The notes beneath the pieces were generated by a model, which did no database searches, was not told the origin of the DNA, and worked only from the letters and a program-made list of their open reading frames with translations. A stretch of DNA of 50,544 bases from Mucilaginibacter sp. (GTDB lineage Bacteria > Bacteroidota > Bacteroidia > Sphingobacteriales > Sphingobacteriaceae): NCBI GenBank assembly GCA_028288285.1, contig JAQBNZ010000240.1, positions 1-50,544 on the forward strand, in the 5' to 3' direction. A program made the translations under genes and the position numbers. Position 1 is the stretch's first letter, and each line of letters starts with the position of its first letter. Shown one piece after another: positions 18,561-27,355 of this stretch.

Positions 18561-19418
18561 ATGAAATTCAGATCTCATCTTATTGATATTGCTTTAATTA
18601 TTTCTGGAATATTATCTGCCGCTATGGGATTAAAGGGTTTTCTGCTGCCAAGCCATTTTATTGATGGTGGAGTTACTGGTATATCCATATTGCTTGCTAA
18701 TATTACCCAGATGCCCCTGTCAGTTTTGATCTTTATTATAAATACTCCCTTCTTGTTCTTAGGCTATCGTAAGCTGGGTGCTATATTTGCTTTAAAAAGC
18801 ACAGCAGCTATAGCTGGGTTATCACTTTGTTTGGCCTTTGTACACTTCCCTGATGTTACACCCGATAAATTATTGACAGCTGTTTTTGGCGGATTATTTA
18901 TTGGTGCCGGCATTGGCATGGCCATCCGAGGTGGCGCTGTGCTTGATGGAACAGAAATTGCAGCCCTGCTGGTAAGCAAAAAAACGCAGGTAGTGCGCGT
19001 AAGCGATGTAATACTGGTATTAAATGTGGTCATCTTTACCGCGGCAGTATTTATATTAGGTGTTGAATCGGGGTTGTACTCCATCCTTACCTACATCTCT
19101 GCTTCAAAAATGATTGATTTTATACTTAATGGTCTGGAACAATACACCGGTATTACTGTAATATCAGCCAAAGGCGAAGATATACGTTTAGCCATCACCC
19201 AAAGTCTTGGACGTGGCGTAACCGTATACCAGGGCAAAAGCGGTTATGGCAAGGATGGACACATCAACACCCCGCGCGAAATTATTTTCACAGTAGCCAC
19301 CCGCCTGGAAGTGCCGCTCATTAAAAAAGAAATACTCAGGATAGATCCATCCGCGTTTATTGTACAACAAAGTGTTGATGATACCACCGGTGGTTTATTA
19401 AAGCGAAAAAAGCATTAG
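18561..19418 (+). CDS. YitT-family membrane protein (DUF161 + DUF2179)
   Basis: The 285-residue protein has about five to six hydrophobic segments in its first 190 residues and a soluble C-terminal DUF2179 domain (EQYTGITVISAKGEDIRLAI to PSAFIVQQSVDD). The start MKFRSHLIDIALIISGILSAAM and the internal motif GGLFIGAGIGMAIRGGAVLDGTEI are typical of YitT proteins. Function in this family is not established. It follows the NUDIX regulator in the same direction after 110 bases, but gene content gives no functional link. A weakly supported upstream region means operon membership is uncertain. Confidence 0.88.
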   Translation: MKFRSHLIDIALIISGILSAAMGLKGFLLPSHFIDGGVTGISILLANITQMPLSVLIFIINTPFLFLGYRKLGAIFALKSTAAIAGLSLCLAFVHFPDVTPDKLLTAVFGGLFIGAGIGMAIRGGAVLDGTEIAALLVSKKTQVVRVSDVILVLNVVIFTAAVFILGVESGLYSILTYISASKMIDFILNGLEQYTGITVISAKGEDIRLAITQSLGRGVTVYQGKSGYGKDGHINTPREIIFTVATRLEVPLIKKEILRIDPSAFIVQQSVDDTTGGLLKRKKH

Positions 19419-19475
19419 TAAGAGGCAAGAGATTAGAGCCAAGAAACAAGATAGCACTTTGTCATGAGTAGCTGC

Positions 19476-19561
19476 GCGTCATTGCTGTAAAGTAAGAAGC
19501 AATCTTCTACATGCTTATAGTCGACTCTTCTATCGAAGATTGCTTCGTACCTCAATGACGC
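19476..19561. repeat. Palindromic intergenic repeat (GCGTCATTG family)
   Basis: GCGTCATTG at the left and CAATGACGC at the right pair, and inside them GAAGCAATCTTC-like arms (AAGCAATCTTC and GAAGATTGCTT) form a second stem. Similar CGTCATTG...GAAGCAATC elements are widespread in Bacteroidota intergenic DNA. An 18-base core, GCAATCTTCTACATGCTT, recurs exactly at 38777-38794. Confidence 0.7.
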
Positions 19562-19679
19562 AGTTTGTCATGCATGTTAAACGGAGTGAGCATTTATTCT
19601 CTTGCATGCAGTATCTCACTAAATATAAAGAAACCAATTCATGCTTAGTTTGTTAAGCCTATCTTAACCTATAACTAAG

Positions 19680-19865
19680 ATGAAAACAATAACTATATCA
19701 GGCAATCCCGAATCAATGACAGCCATTATGGTACCTAAAACTGATGAGTACCACGATCATGAAACCATCAGAATCGTATCATCTAATAGTGATGCATCAG
19801 TACAAAAAACTATTTTCCGTGTAGTTGATGGTGGTGAGGATAAATGGGAATTGCAGTTTGAATAA
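19680..19865 (+). CDS. Small protein of unknown function
   Basis: A 61-residue acidic product with no signal peptide or membrane segment: it starts MKTITISGNPESMTAIMVPK and ends with GGEDKWELQFE. Alternating hydrophobic and polar residues suggest a small beta-rich soluble fold. It is free-standing between an intergenic repeat and ftsK, on the same strand as both neighbours. I do not recognise a family. Codon use looks like that of neighbouring genes, and the start is preceded by AT-rich sequence rather than a clear Shine-Dalgarno, as is normal in this phylum. Confidence 0.5.
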   Translation: MKTITISGNPESMTAIMVPKTDEYHDHETIRIVSSNSDASVQKTIFRVVDGGEDKWELQFE

Positions 19866-20011
19866 CAAACTGTGTATTAATAACCTGTCTTTACCCGTAG
19901 CATCAGGGGTGAACCTTACCGGCTGCCTGTCCCAACGCAAAGTCAACAACATATGGATGCGTTAAATTAAGCTGTCAAAAAATTAAAAATATCTGTTTAA
20001 TCTAATAACTT

Positions 20012-20019
20012 TATATTTG
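20012..20019 (+). promoter_or_regulatory. Candidate -7 promoter element of ftsK (TATATTTG)
   Basis: TATATTTG matches the Bacteroidota -7 consensus TAnnTTTG and lies 22 bases before the ftsK start codon. The -33 region is weak (TCTG around 19992). Confidence 0.5.
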
Positions 20020-20041
20020 CAATTAAACGCTAATATTAAGG

Positions 20042-22615
20042 ATGCCGATTAAAGGAAACCAGTTTAGATCAAACAGTTTTAAGGAAGAGAATCAGCCACG
20101 CGAACCCGGGGCTAAACCTAAAAGGGAAAGGCCTGTAAAAGAGACCGGTGAGCGTTTGCAATTATTTGACCTTCGCGATGGCCGTGCTGTTAAGATCATC
20201 GGCCTGTTCTTTTTAGTGCTTTCGGTATTTTTCCTCATCGCTTTTACCTCATACCTGTTCACCTGGCAGCAAGACCAAAGCTATGTTTCTAAAGCCAACG
20301 GAGGCTGGGGCAACCTGTTTAAAACCACCAAAGAATTAATGGAAAACGGGGTGAATAACCCAATGGTTGACAACTGGCTTGGCAAATTTGGGGCGCTGCT
20401 TTCTAACCAATTTATATTTGAGTGGTTTGGTATAGCATCGTTTGGGTTTGTGTTTATCTTTTTTATTATAGGCTACCGTTTACTGTTTAAGATAAAACTT
20501 TTTTCGGTTAGCAAAATGCTGGCATATACGCTGTTCACTATGGTTTTTTTATCAATAACCATAGGTTTTATTCACGCGTTTATTATTGATTATCCGCATT
20601 TTTTAGAAGGTGAATTTGGCTTTTGGAGCAACAGGTTATTGAGTGCCCAGGTAGGTGAACCAGGCACTGCCGGGATACTGATCTTTGCTGGGCTAACCGT
20701 GTTGATTATTGCTTATAACATTGATTTTAAGCTTCCTAACCTACACGGTAGGTCAGTTGAGCCGATGTCTGTAGATGGAGAAGTATCACCCGAGCCGGTT
20801 GAACTGGTTGAGGAAGAACCTTCACTGCCTGTAGAATGGCCAAGAAACGGCAACCGTGTAAAAGATAATAACCTGCAAAAAACTGTTAACCCCGTGCCGC
20901 TTACACAGCAGCCAATGGTGCAAAACCCTGTGTTTCATGAGCCCTTGGTTTTAACACCGGACCCGTATGTAAGTAACGAACCCGAAGAAGATAAGGAAAT
21001 ACCACTAACCATTGATGTGACCAGGCCAAACCCCGTCATGAATATTGAGACAAGTGATGACGAAAAAGCCAAAAGCCTGCTTGAACAGTTTGGCACTTAT
21101 GATCATAAACTTGAGCTGGCATCATACAAATACCCAACACTTGATCTGCTTGAAAACCATGGTTCAAATAAAATATCGGTAGATTCTACTGAACTGGAAG
21201 CAAACAAGAATAAAATTGTTGAAACGCTTAACCACTACAATATTGAAATTGACAAGATAAAGGCAACCATTGGGCCAACAGTAACCTTGTATGAAATTAT
21301 ACCTGCGCCGGGTGTACGTATCTCTAAGATCAAGAATTTAGAGGATGATATTGCGCTAAGCTTAGCGGCTTTGGGTATTCGTATTATTGCCCCTATGCCG
21401 GGCAAGGGAACTATTGGTATTGAGGTACCTAATCAGCACCCCGAAATGGTATCTATGCGTTCTGTTTTGGCTACTGAAAAGTTTCAGAACAATACTATGG
21501 ACCTGCCTATTGCTTTAGGTAAAACCATCTCAAACGAAGTATTTATTGCCGATTTGGCCAAGATGCCTCACTTACTGGTTGCAGGTGCTACGGGTCAGGG
21601 TAAATCTGTAGGTATAAACGCTATATTGGTATCCCTGCTATACAAAAAACACCCCTCAGAACTGAAGTTTGTTTTGGTTGATCCTAAAAAGGTGGAGTTG
21701 ACCCTCTTCCGTAAGATAGAAAGACACTTTTTAGCCAAGCTGCCTGATGAAGCCGATGCTATTATCACCGATACTAAAAAGGTAGTAAACACGCTTAATT
21801 CGCTTTGCATAGAGATGGATCAGCGGTATGACCTGCTTAAAGATGCACAGGTACGTAACCTTAAAGAATACAATGCAAAATATGTAAGCCGCAAGATCAG
21901 CGATCCGGAAAAACACCGTTACCTGCCATTTATTGTACTGGTAATTGATGAATTTGCCGATTTGATGATGACCGCCGGTAAAGAGGTGGAGCAGCCTATT
22001 GCCCGTATTGCGCAGTTGGCTCGTGCTGTGGGTATCCATTTGGTTATTGCTACGCAAAGGCCTTCAGTAAACGTAATTACTGGTACTATTAAAGCCAACT
22101 TCCCGGCAAGGCTTGCTTTCAGGGTATTATCTAAGATAGATTCACGCACCATATTGGATGCCGGCGGTGCTGACCAATTGATCGGTCGCGGGGATATGTT
22201 GTTATCTACAGGCAGCGACCTGATACGTTTACAATGCGCGTTTGTTGATACACCCGAGGTTGAAAAAATATCCGACTTTATTGGCAACCAGCGCGGTTAC
22301 CCTACCGCCATGTTCCTGCCGGAGTATGTGGGTGAAGGCGAAGCAGGCATCAGCGCCAAAGATTTTGACCCTGATGACCGCGACCCGATGTTTGAGGATG
22401 CTGCCCGTTTAATTGTATTGCATCAGCAAGGCTCTACCTCGCTCATACAGCGTAAAATGAAGTTGGGCTATAACCGTGCAGGTCGTATTATTGACCAACT
22501 AGAGGCGGCAGGTATTGTTGGCCCGTTTGAAGGCAGCAAGGCCCGCGACGTGCTTTACCCTGACGAGTATAGCCTGGAGCGCCATCTGGAAACCTTGCAA
22601 AAACCCCGCGATTAA
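20042..22615 (+). CDS. ftsK: DNA translocase FtsK/SpoIIIE
   Basis: The 857-residue protein has four N-terminal membrane segments (about residues 50-235), a polar and proline-rich linker (about 240-350), an alpha/beta motor domain and a C-terminal gamma winged helix. Walker A is GATGQGKS (about 516-523) and Walker B is VLVIDEFADLMM (about 640). The motifs ATQRPSVNVITGTIKANFPAR and DAGGADQLIGRGDML are diagnostic. The gamma domain (LIQRKMKLGYNRAGRIIDQLE) reads KOPS-type sequences. It pumps chromosomal DNA through the closing septum and activates XerCD recombination at dif. Length is normal. It is followed by lolA after 78 bases. Confidence 0.97.
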   Translation: MPIKGNQFRSNSFKEENQPREPGAKPKRERPVKETGERLQLFDLRDGRAVKIIGLFFLVLSVFFLIAFTSYLFTWQQDQSYVSKANGGWGNLFKTTKELMENGVNNPMVDNWLGKFGALLSNQFIFEWFGIASFGFVFIFFIIGYRLLFKIKLFSVSKMLAYTLFTMVFLSITIGFIHAFIIDYPHFLEGEFGFWSNRLLSAQVGEPGTAGILIFAGLTVLIIAYNIDFKLPNLHGRSVEPMSVDGEVSPEPVELVEEEPSLPVEWPRNGNRVKDNNLQKTVNPVPLTQQPMVQNPVFHEPLVLTPDPYVSNEPEEDKEIPLTIDVTRPNPVMNIETSDDEKAKSLLEQFGTYDHKLELASYKYPTLDLLENHGSNKISVDSTELEANKNKIVETLNHYNIEIDKIKATIGPTVTLYEIIPAPGVRISKIKNLEDDIALSLAALGIRIIAPMPGKGTIGIEVPNQHPEMVSMRSVLATEKFQNNTMDLPIALGKTISNEVFIADLAKMPHLLVAGATGQGKSVGINAILVSLLYKKHPSELKFVLVDPKKVELTLFRKIERHFLAKLPDEADAIITDTKKVVNTLNSLCIEMDQRYDLLKDAQVRNLKEYNAKYVSRKISDPEKHRYLPFIVLVIDEFADLMMTAGKEVEQPIARIAQLARAVGIHLVIATQRPSVNVITGTIKANFPARLAFRVLSKIDSRTILDAGGADQLIGRGDMLLSTGSDLIRLQCAFVDTPEVEKISDFIGNQRGYPTAMFLPEYVGEGEAGISAKDFDPDDRDPMFEDAARLIVLHQQGSTSLIQRKMKLGYNRAGRIIDQLEAAGIVGPFEGSKARDVLYPDEYSLERHLETLQKPRD

Positions 22616-22693
22616 ACTTATTTAAGTAAAATAGCTCTAAACTATTACAAGCCGCAATAGTTTAGTTGCTTGAGGGCTTAAAATATCTAAAAT

Positions 22694-23371
22694 ATGAAGA
22701 AATTATCTCTATTAATACTTACATCGGCGTTAGCCATTACAAATGTTTTTGCTCAAAAAGATGCTGATGCCAAGGTTATTTTAAATAAGCTAAGCAAGCA
22801 GTATCGTAGCTATGATGCCATAAAAACTGATTTCAATTTAACAATTGATAACCAGCAGGCAGGCATACAGGAAAAACAAACAGGTACTTTAATAGCCCGG
22901 TCAAAAACCAATAAATACAAAGTAACCTTATATGCTGCTACTCAGGCTAAACCAACGGTTACCCAGGAAATTATAAGCGACGGTAAAAGCCAGTGGACCT
23001 TCTTAAAAGATGCTAACGAAGTACAGTTAAGCGATGCGGATAATAGCGAAGAAGGCTTTAATCCAGCCCAGATATTTACCATGTATGAAAAGGGATACAA
23101 GTACCTGTACACCGGCCAGCAGAAAATTGCAGGTAAAGTTTACCAGGTGGTTGATCTTAGCCCTGAAGATGGTAAGAAAAGCTTTTTTAAAGTGAGGTTG
23201 ATGATTGACAAGGTAAAGAACCAGCTATACAGCGCCCAGATATTTGATAAAAACGGAAGCAGGTATCAATACACACTGCGCACTTTTACGCCCAACTTTA
23301 AAGCTCCGGAAACTACTTTTGCTTTTAATAAAAAACTATACCCTGGTGTTGAGGTTGTGGATCTGCGGTAG
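22694..23371 (+). CDS. lolA: Outer-membrane lipoprotein carrier protein LolA
   Basis: The 225-residue protein has a signal peptide cleaved near NVFAQ (residue 21) and a LolA-type half-barrel: SKQYRSYDAIKTDFNLTI near the N-terminus, IISDGKSQWTFLKDANEVQL in the middle and a C-terminal strand region ending in FNKKLYPGVEVVDLR. LolA ferries lipoproteins through the periplasm from LolCDE to the outer membrane, which fits the many lipoproteins in this window. The FtsK-LolA gene order is common in Bacteroidota. A terminator follows directly. Confidence 0.9.
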   Translation: MKKLSLLILTSALAITNVFAQKDADAKVILNKLSKQYRSYDAIKTDFNLTIDNQQAGIQEKQTGTLIARSKTNKYKVTLYAATQAKPTVTQEIISDGKSQWTFLKDANEVQLSDADNSEEGFNPAQIFTMYEKGYKYLYTGQQKIAGKVYQVVDLSPEDGKKSFFKVRLMIDKVKNQLYSAQIFDKNGSRYQYTLRTFTPNFKAPETTFAFNKKLYPGVEVVDLR

Positions 23372-23393
23372 AAGTTAGGAAATTCATATAGAG

Positions 23394-23426
23394 AGGCGAT
23401 GGGTTTTAACTTATCGCCTTTTTTAT
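23394..23426 (+). terminator. Intrinsic terminator of lolA
   Basis: AGGCGAT (23394-23400) pairs with ATCGCCT (23413-23419) and is followed by a T-run. It starts 22 bases after the lolA stop codon. Confidence 0.8.
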
Positions 23427-23555
23427 TTATTGCAACAATTACCGACATTTATTACGGCCGATGGAAACGCCACAAGGCAACCTCAATGCAATAGCCAACG
23501 TTACTATTAAAACTTATTCATTACAATATATGTTGTTTAATGTGGTAAAGATATT

Positions 23556-24434
23556 ATGCAGGCAGAAGAGATTGAGCGCTTAATTAAGATAAGTAAGGAA
23601 AGGCCTCTTATGCCCGAAACTTATGTACCCTGGCATGAAATGCCCGCTGCTGATGACTTGTATCTGCCCGAAGTTCTTACCTCTTTACAAGGCCTGCCTG
23701 TTTATGACACCCTAACACAGCAACAAAAAATAGAACTGGGCCGCCATGAGGTTGTACAGGTGTTGTATTCTTATGGCTGGGGCGAGGCGTTGTTTTGTGT
23801 ATTCATGTCCAAATTTATTCTTGATCTCCCGCCTGATAGTCCCGAACATCGTTTTTTGATAAGAGAGATTATTGAAGAATACCGGCATCAGGAAATGTTT
23901 GCCCAAACTATAACCTTATTGCAGGGCGAGCCACTTAAACAAACACCTATGCACAGATTTAGCGGACAGGTGAGCACCAAATGCCTGCCTGCCGATTACC
24001 TTTTTATGGGTAGCCTTTCTGTTGAGCTGATAACGGATATGTATGGCAACCACGGTAGGCGGGCACCTGAAATTTATAGTGTTTTAAGAAAGGTATTCGA
24101 GCTGCACAACATTGAAGAAGGCAGGCATATCCATTTCACAAAAGGTTTATTGGAACGATACACGGCTAAAGCAGGCTATATTAAAAAGACCCTTTACAGC
24201 TTGGTGATACTAATGAACATTTACTTTGTACGTACTATGTATGTACGAAAAGAGATTTATGAACGCATTGGCATACCTGATCCGGACGCTGTTTATAAGG
24301 ATGCCATCAAAAACTTCCGTAATAAATTTACCCAAAACTGCCTTGGCCAAATTATTGATTTTGTTGATAGCTGGGGCGGTTTCAACATGGCCACCCGCTG
24401 GGCATGGCGCTTGCTGCTGAAAGCAAAGGTGTGA
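23556..24434 (+). CDS. AurF-type di-iron oxygenase family protein
   Basis: The 292-residue all-helical protein shows the full ligand pattern of the AurF (p-aminobenzoate N-oxygenase) family: Glu77, Glu108-x2-His111 (EEYRHQ), Glu157 (SVELITD) and His184-x3-Glu188-x2-His191 (ELHNIEEGRHIHF). The spacings E-x2-H and H-x3-E-x2-H match those of AurF, which oxidises an arylamine to a nitro group. Family members act on diverse substrates and many are uncharacterised. No signal peptide is present, so it is cytoplasmic. It stands alone between two terminators or repeats, and no biosynthetic neighbours reveal the substrate. Confidence 0.8.
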   Translation: MQAEEIERLIKISKERPLMPETYVPWHEMPAADDLYLPEVLTSLQGLPVYDTLTQQQKIELGRHEVVQVLYSYGWGEALFCVFMSKFILDLPPDSPEHRFLIREIIEEYRHQEMFAQTITLLQGEPLKQTPMHRFSGQVSTKCLPADYLFMGSLSVELITDMYGNHGRRAPEIYSVLRKVFELHNIEEGRHIHFTKGLLERYTAKAGYIKKTLYSLVILMNIYFVRTMYVRKEIYERIGIPDPDAVYKDAIKNFRNKFTQNCLGQIIDFVDSWGGFNMATRWAWRLLLKAKV

Positions 24435-24447
24435 TTTTTAAATAAAC

Positions 24448-24520
24448 TTGTCATTGGTAGCGAATGATCTGCCAGGGGTGCACTCACCGATAGATGCTTC
24501 ACTACGTTCAGCATGACAAA
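24448..24520 (-). repeat. Palindromic TGTCATGCTGA-type intergenic repeat
   Basis: CTTGTCAT at the left pairs with ATGACAAA at the right. A 28-base segment at 24492-24519, read on the minus strand, matches 35756-35783 at 27 of 28 positions. This is a short interspersed element between convergent genes, where it may also aid termination. Confidence 0.7.
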
Positions 24521-24531
24521 AGGGGTTCATT

Positions 24532-25590
24532 TTACTCTTTTACCTTCATCCTCCGCTCCATTACCTCTCTCCAGGTAGTTAAAATAAATCCTTTTTGTTT
24601 CAGGAACGCTCTTAACCGCGGATCAGTCATGGCAAGCAGATCACCTTTACGTTTTTTGCCGGTGTCAGATATTCTGTCAAAATTAGGCGATGGGTCGGTG
24701 CAGTGCATTATCACCATGGTTAGTCCCGGCGACAGGCGGCCTATGCTTTCAATATAATGATCGGTATAGAATTTTTGAATTTGTTCATCAGTTTTATGGT
24801 CAATATCGGGCATATTCCAGTCGTAGCTGCTGTTGTGCAGATCATCCAATACAGGTAATCCGTTTTTCCAAAGCATCTCGCCTATTTCTTTGGCCTTGCC
24901 TAAAGCAGCAACTTCAGGTATAACCATTCCTTCTTTATATTTTCCTTGCTTTTTTAGTTCCGTTATGGTCGCGGCTTTTGCTTCGGCACGAAAAAATAGG
25001 TCATCACCACCGGGAAACATTACGGGTACTTTCTTTTCAATGCCCAATTGAAGGTATTTTTCCATAAAAACATCTTTAGCAAACAGCGTTCCCATGTGCG
25101 AATCCAGGTGCGTTGGCACAAAACCCATAGTAATTGCCCTATCGTATTGGGCACGAATCTCGCGGTCTATCTCATTAGCTTTAGCTGTAAAATAAACAGC
25201 CTGTACAGATGAATACATTGCCCCTTGCTTATCAACCAATCCCGGTACGGCTGCTTTACCAGCCAGTGGCCCCCAACGATAATTATCCCACTCGGATGTT
25301 AGGGTTAAATGCAGGCCCGCATCCAGCGCAGGGTGTTTATCTAAATATGTTTTAAACTCGGGCACCCATGAGCAGGGCATCATTACACTGGTTGAATTAG
25401 CCACTCCCACGCTTGTAGCCTTCTCCACCCCTAAGTTTGATTCATGTGACATGCCTGCATCATCAACATGCAGAATTATCACCCGCGCACCCTTAGGCCA
25501 ACCTAATTTTTCCGCATAGGTTTGGGGTTGCTGGGCGGTAACATTTAAAGCAAAGCCGAGCGTGATAAGGAATAAGGTTAGTTTTTTCAT
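24532..25590 (-). CDS. Exported YdjC/ChbG-family carbohydrate deacetylase
   Basis: The 352-residue protein has a signal peptide ending at TAQ (residue 20) and a YdjC (ChbG/HpnK) deacetylase domain. The metal-binding motif is HVDDAGMSH (Asp43-Asp44), followed by HLTLTSEW (from 94) and HLDSH at 161-165. Characterised relatives remove N-acetyl groups from chito- or other amino-sugar oligosaccharides, or act on hopanoid glycolipids. The signal peptide places it in the periplasm or outside, unlike cytoplasmic ChbG. It lies downstream of a HGSNAT-like membrane acetyltransferase in the same direction, separated by a palindromic repeat, so the two may work on amino sugars in opposite senses. Confidence 0.87.
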   Translation of the reverse strand: MKKLTLFLITLGFALNVTAQQPQTYAEKLGWPKGARVIILHVDDAGMSHESNLGVEKATSVGVANSTSVMMPCSWVPEFKTYLDKHPALDAGLHLTLTSEWDNYRWGPLAGKAAVPGLVDKQGAMYSSVQAVYFTAKANEIDREIRAQYDRAITMGFVPTHLDSHMGTLFAKDVFMEKYLQLGIEKKVPVMFPGGDDLFFRAEAKAATITELKKQGKYKEGMVIPEVAALGKAKEIGEMLWKNGLPVLDDLHNSSYDWNMPDIDHKTDEQIQKFYTDHYIESIGRLSPGLTMVIMHCTDPSPNFDRISDTGKKRKGDLLAMTDPRLRAFLKQKGFILTTWREVMERRMKVKE

Positions 25591-25616
25591 ATTTGCAATT
25601 TTGTATTAACGTTTAG

Positions 25617-25744
25617 TCAACTCACCCGGTCTTTGCTTCGCTCGACCACCCTCTCTCCGCAAGCGGAAAGAGGGTAAGAAAAAAGTTTTCACCCTCTCTA
25701 CTTTGTAGAGAGGGTCGACCAGCGGAGCGGAGTCGGGGTGAGTC
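25617..25744. repeat. 128-bp palindromic repeat (MITE-like)
   Basis: The ends read TCAACTCACCCGGTC and (reverse complement of the right end) TGACTCACCCCGACTC, followed on both sides by similar CTTCGCTCGACC/CCGCTGGTCGACC arms. Inside are two ACCCTCTCT-type hairpins, one with a perfect 10-bp stem (25691-25700 with 25706-25715). It fills the gap between the two amino-sugar-type genes. Confidence 0.75.
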
Positions 25745-25760
25745 AATCCGGCGGGGGGCC

Positions 25761-26897
25761 TTACACCCTTATATAAATCTTATTTTTATCTAATATTTTA
25801 CCTACCGTCCAGCAAAGCAGCATGTAGCTAATGGCAAAAAGCAGTGAACCTACAGCACCGGGTGCAATAACCTGATAGATGGAACTGTTCAGCCAGTCGA
25901 AAAGACTCTTGTCTTTTGTAACATGGATCATCCAGAAGGCAATTACTAAAATCTCTGAAAGAACGTAAATAGCCAATGGATTTTTACCTACTGTGGTGAA
26001 GAACGATGTCCAGTTAGCACCGTTCCAGGAACGGATCTCTACAACATATATCAGAGCCGATATAATTATCATATCCAAACCAACAGTTAGCAACGTGAAC
26101 GGACTTGACCATAATTTTTTACCTATCGGGAAAAACATATTCCATGACCAGGCTATAAACAGAAACAGGCAGCCGGTTAAAAGTAGTTTAGATATGGTTT
26201 CGTAACCCTTACCTTTTTCCTGTATAAACCTGCCTGCAAAGTAGCCGCATATAACATTTACTATAGCAGGTAAAGTGCTTAAAATCCCTTCAGGATCAAA
26301 TGGCATCCCCTCACCGTGGTATAAATGTGCATCGCCTAAAACAAACTTATCAAAGTAAGTACCTGCATTGGTTAGCATACCATAAGGTGCAGCAGGGTCA
26401 CCATACATCAGTAATATTACCTGGTAACCAATTAAGAGCAGTATGCTAATGACAATGATTGTAGTTTTATTTTTAATGAAGTAAACCAGCAACGATGCAA
26501 ACAGATAGCAAAGTGCAATACGTTGCAAAACACCCATTACACGGGTGCCGCTAAAGGGTTTTACAGACCAGGCTCCATTATGAAGTTCTACAAATGGGAA
26601 CCAGTACATCAGGTATCCTATTAAAAATATGAGTAATGCCCTTTTAAATATTCTTAAAAGCACTGCACTGGTACTTAAATTATCAAACTTATGGGTGGTA
26701 AAACTCATGGCATTACCTACCGCGAACAGAAAAGAAGGAAATACCAGATCTGTTGGGGTAAAGCCAAACCAGGCGGCGTGTTCAAGTGGGGCAAACGGAT
26801 GTGCGCCACTACCGGGCGTGTTTACAATGATCATAAAACAGATGGTCATTCCCCGGAAAACATCCAGTGAAAGAAACCTGTCGGGCTTTTGGTTCAT
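25761..26897 (-). CDS. HGSNAT/NagX-like membrane acyltransferase (DUF5009/DUF1624 type)
   Basis: The 378-residue protein has about ten hydrophobic segments. The N-terminal signature RFLSLDVFRGMTI is followed by EHAAWFGFTPTDLVFPSFLF, with His40 and Asp50 in the positions typical of heparan-alpha-glucosaminide N-acetyltransferase relatives. In that family a membrane protein moves acetyl groups from cytoplasmic acetyl-CoA to amino sugars on the other side; NagX of bacteria is a related protein in N-acetylglucosamine use. Neighbouring secreted YdjC deacetylase supports a role with amino sugars, but this is inference. It is divergent from the 27-kb gene pair. Confidence 0.85.
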   Translation of the reverse strand: MNQKPDRFLSLDVFRGMTICFMIIVNTPGSGAHPFAPLEHAAWFGFTPTDLVFPSFLFAVGNAMSFTTHKFDNLSTSAVLLRIFKRALLIFLIGYLMYWFPFVELHNGAWSVKPFSGTRVMGVLQRIALCYLFASLLVYFIKNKTTIIVISILLLIGYQVILLMYGDPAAPYGMLTNAGTYFDKFVLGDAHLYHGEGMPFDPEGILSTLPAIVNVICGYFAGRFIQEKGKGYETISKLLLTGCLFLFIAWSWNMFFPIGKKLWSSPFTLLTVGLDMIIISALIYVVEIRSWNGANWTSFFTTVGKNPLAIYVLSEILVIAFWMIHVTKDKSLFDWLNSSIYQVIAPGAVGSLLFAISYMLLCWTVGKILDKNKIYIRV

Positions 26898-27052
26898 AGT
26901 TAATAAGGTTAAATAATTGCTGAGGATTGCAGCTACAATATAGAAATTATTTCAGATCAAAATTGATCGACTTAAAAGTTTTTAAAATATTTTAAAAAGG
27001 TGAATTTAAAAATGACATTATTTGAGTTCGGTTAAAATTATTAGCACTTAAA

Positions 27053-27355
27053 ATGGATAAAATGTTATTATTTTTGAACCCGATGCTTACCATAACCAAC
27101 CACACGCTTGAAAAACTGGAACTGCTCTTAAAAACAGCCGGTTACCGCGTAAGGTATGAGAAGGGTAATTTTAAAACCGGTGCCTGCCTGCTGCAAAGCA
27201 GCCGTATAATAGTGGTAAATAAATTTGCGAACCTGGAAAGCAAGATAGCGTCTGTAGCCGACTTAGCGCGTACCTTAGAGATAGATTATAAATTGCTTGA
27301 TGAAAAACAAGCTGCATTTTTGCATCAGATAAAACAAACCCAATTGCAGCTGTGA
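27053..27355 (+). CDS. Conserved hypothetical protein, cotranscribed with MBL-fold hydrolase
   Basis: A 100-residue soluble protein, with ATGs at residues 1, 4 and 11; the third (27083, MLTITNHTLEKLE) may be the true start because the first ten residues look unlike a soluble N-terminus. The core YRVRYEKGNFKTGACLLQSSRIIVVNKF suggests a small alpha/beta fold. No catalytic motif is visible. Its stop codon overlaps the GTG start of the MBL-fold gene by three bases, so translation is probably coupled and the two may act together. Function unknown. Confidence 0.75.
   Translation: MDKMLLFLNPMLTITNHTLEKLELLLKTAGYRVRYEKGNFKTGACLLQSSRIIVVNKFANLESKIASVADLARTLEIDYKLLDEKQAAFLHQIKQTQLQL

Noticed and set aside
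23556..24434. AurF-type gene as a tailoring enzyme of the type III PKS
   Set aside because: The two loci are about 25 kb apart with housekeeping genes between, so linkage gives no support.
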